A stretch of DNA of 6,187 bases from an uncultured Thermoleophilia bacterium. Its GTDB lineage: Bacteria > Actinomycetota > Thermoleophilia > Gaiellales > F1-60-MAGs149. Below are positions 5,721-6,187 of the stretch, piece by piece. Position 1 is the stretch's first letter. Every line of letters begins with the position of its first letter. The position numbers were made by a program, and so were the translations under genes. Where the stretch lies: contig CADCWC010000252.1 of NCBI GenBank assembly GCA_902806305.1, positions 1 to 6,187 of the forward strand, given 5' to 3'. Under the pieces are notes generated by a model. It saw only the letters and a program-made list of their open reading frames with translations, searched no databases and was not told the origin of the DNA.

Positions 5721-6187
5721 TCAGCGACTGGCGAAGTCCGCGGTGAAGACCGCGGCGCGCCGGTGGCCGCGGAACGTCCCGAACGACCGCCCGACGCCGA
5801 CGACCCGGAACTCGCGGTCGAGGATGATCGCCCGGTGCGGGGGGCTGTCCATCCACATCCGCACGACGGCCGCAGGCGCTCGGAGCCGACCGGTGCCCCA
5901 GGCGAGGTTCTCGCCGACGACGGGGGCGGGATGGTGGCGGCGGACGCGGTCGCCGAAGTCGGGGCCGCCGAGCGACGGGTGCGAGAAGTAGTCGCGGAGG
6001 AGCATGTCGCGCGAGTGGCTGCGCGCCGCCTGGACCAGCCCGGGCGCGACGCGGAGCGCGCCGAGCCCGTGCCGGGCCCGGACCTCGTTCAGGGCCTCGA
6101 CGACCTGGCGCTCGACCGGCGTCTGCGACCGGCTCCGGGCCTGGGCGGCCGGCGTGAGGACGAGCAGGGCGAGCGCGAGCAGCAGGG
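5721..6187 (-). CDS. Secreted CAP/SCP-domain protein (YkwD-like), 5' end missing
   Basis: The reading frame runs to the right edge, giving 154 visible residues; the start codon lies outside. The first visible residues form a hydrophobic core rich in Leu and Ala, followed by TPAAQA and then RSRSQ. This is the end of a signal peptide with an AxA cleavage site after residue 16, so the protein is probably exported. A CAP domain of about 125 residues follows: ALNEVRARHG (31-40), YFSHPS (66-71), GENLAWG (91-97), and WMDSPPHRAIIL (111-122) with a GVG strand after it. H69, E92 and H117 match three of the four CAP cavity residues; the position of the second glutamate appears to be Met or Asp. Bacterial CAP proteins are widespread and mostly without known activity. 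An internal ATG at 6005 would delete the signal peptide and part of the domain, so it is not the start. Its stop faces the trpB2 stop. Confidence 0.88.
   Translation of the reverse strand, partial: LLLALALLVLTPAAQARSRSQTPVERQVVEALNEVRARHGLGALRVAPGLVQAARSHSRDMLLRDYFSHPSLGGPDFGDRVRRHHPAPVVGENLAWGTGRLRAPAAVVRMWMDSPPHRAIILDREFRVVGVGRSFGTFRGHRRAAVFTADFASR

Overview
The window is about three-quarters G+C, and nearly every third codon position is G or C. Genes start with GTG as often as ATG, and intergenic gaps are a few bases to about 120 bases. With the gene families present, this suggests an actinobacterium. The spermidine-synthase-like membrane protein and the degenerate beta-lactamase-fold protein recall Thermoleophilia/Solirubrobacterales, but that placement is from memory of the families, not from a marker gene. 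There are no RNA genes, mobile elements, CRISPR arrays or long repeats.

Layout. Bases 3-101 (+) are the tail of an unrecognised gene. Next come a cytochrome P450 (149-1444, +) and an MpaA-like M14 peptidase (1441-2187, +). Their stop and start overlap as GTGA, so they are probably translated together. The mpaA stop then shares the palindrome CTAG with the stop of a convergent two-gene minus-strand unit. That unit, read from right to left, is a polytopic membrane protein with a C-terminal spermidine-synthase-like domain (4211-2742) and a metallo-beta-lactamase-fold protein that has lost most metal ligands (2738-2184). A 117-base divergent intergenic region follows, with candidate promoters facing both ways. 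It leads on the plus strand to a stand-alone TrpB2-type tryptophan synthase beta subunit (4329-5705). Fifteen bases after its stop lies the stop of a convergent, secreted CAP/SCP-domain protein (5721-6187, minus), which runs off the right edge before its start codon.

How the genes fit together. The only functional links the sequence supports are the two tight pairs: P450 with the M14 peptidase, and the membrane spermidine-synthase-like protein with the degenerate beta-lactamase-fold protein. MpaA-type enzymes act in murein peptide recycling and TrpB2 in tryptophan synthesis or salvage. CAP proteins are secreted and mostly of unknown function. I do not see one pathway uniting them. The region looks like ordinary chromosomal housekeeping and accessory metabolism, and I find no convincing new defence or mobile system. 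The points most worth a second look are the ligand-poor beta-lactamase-fold protein paired with the atypical spermidine-synthase-like protein, and the unexplained P450-mpaA coupling.
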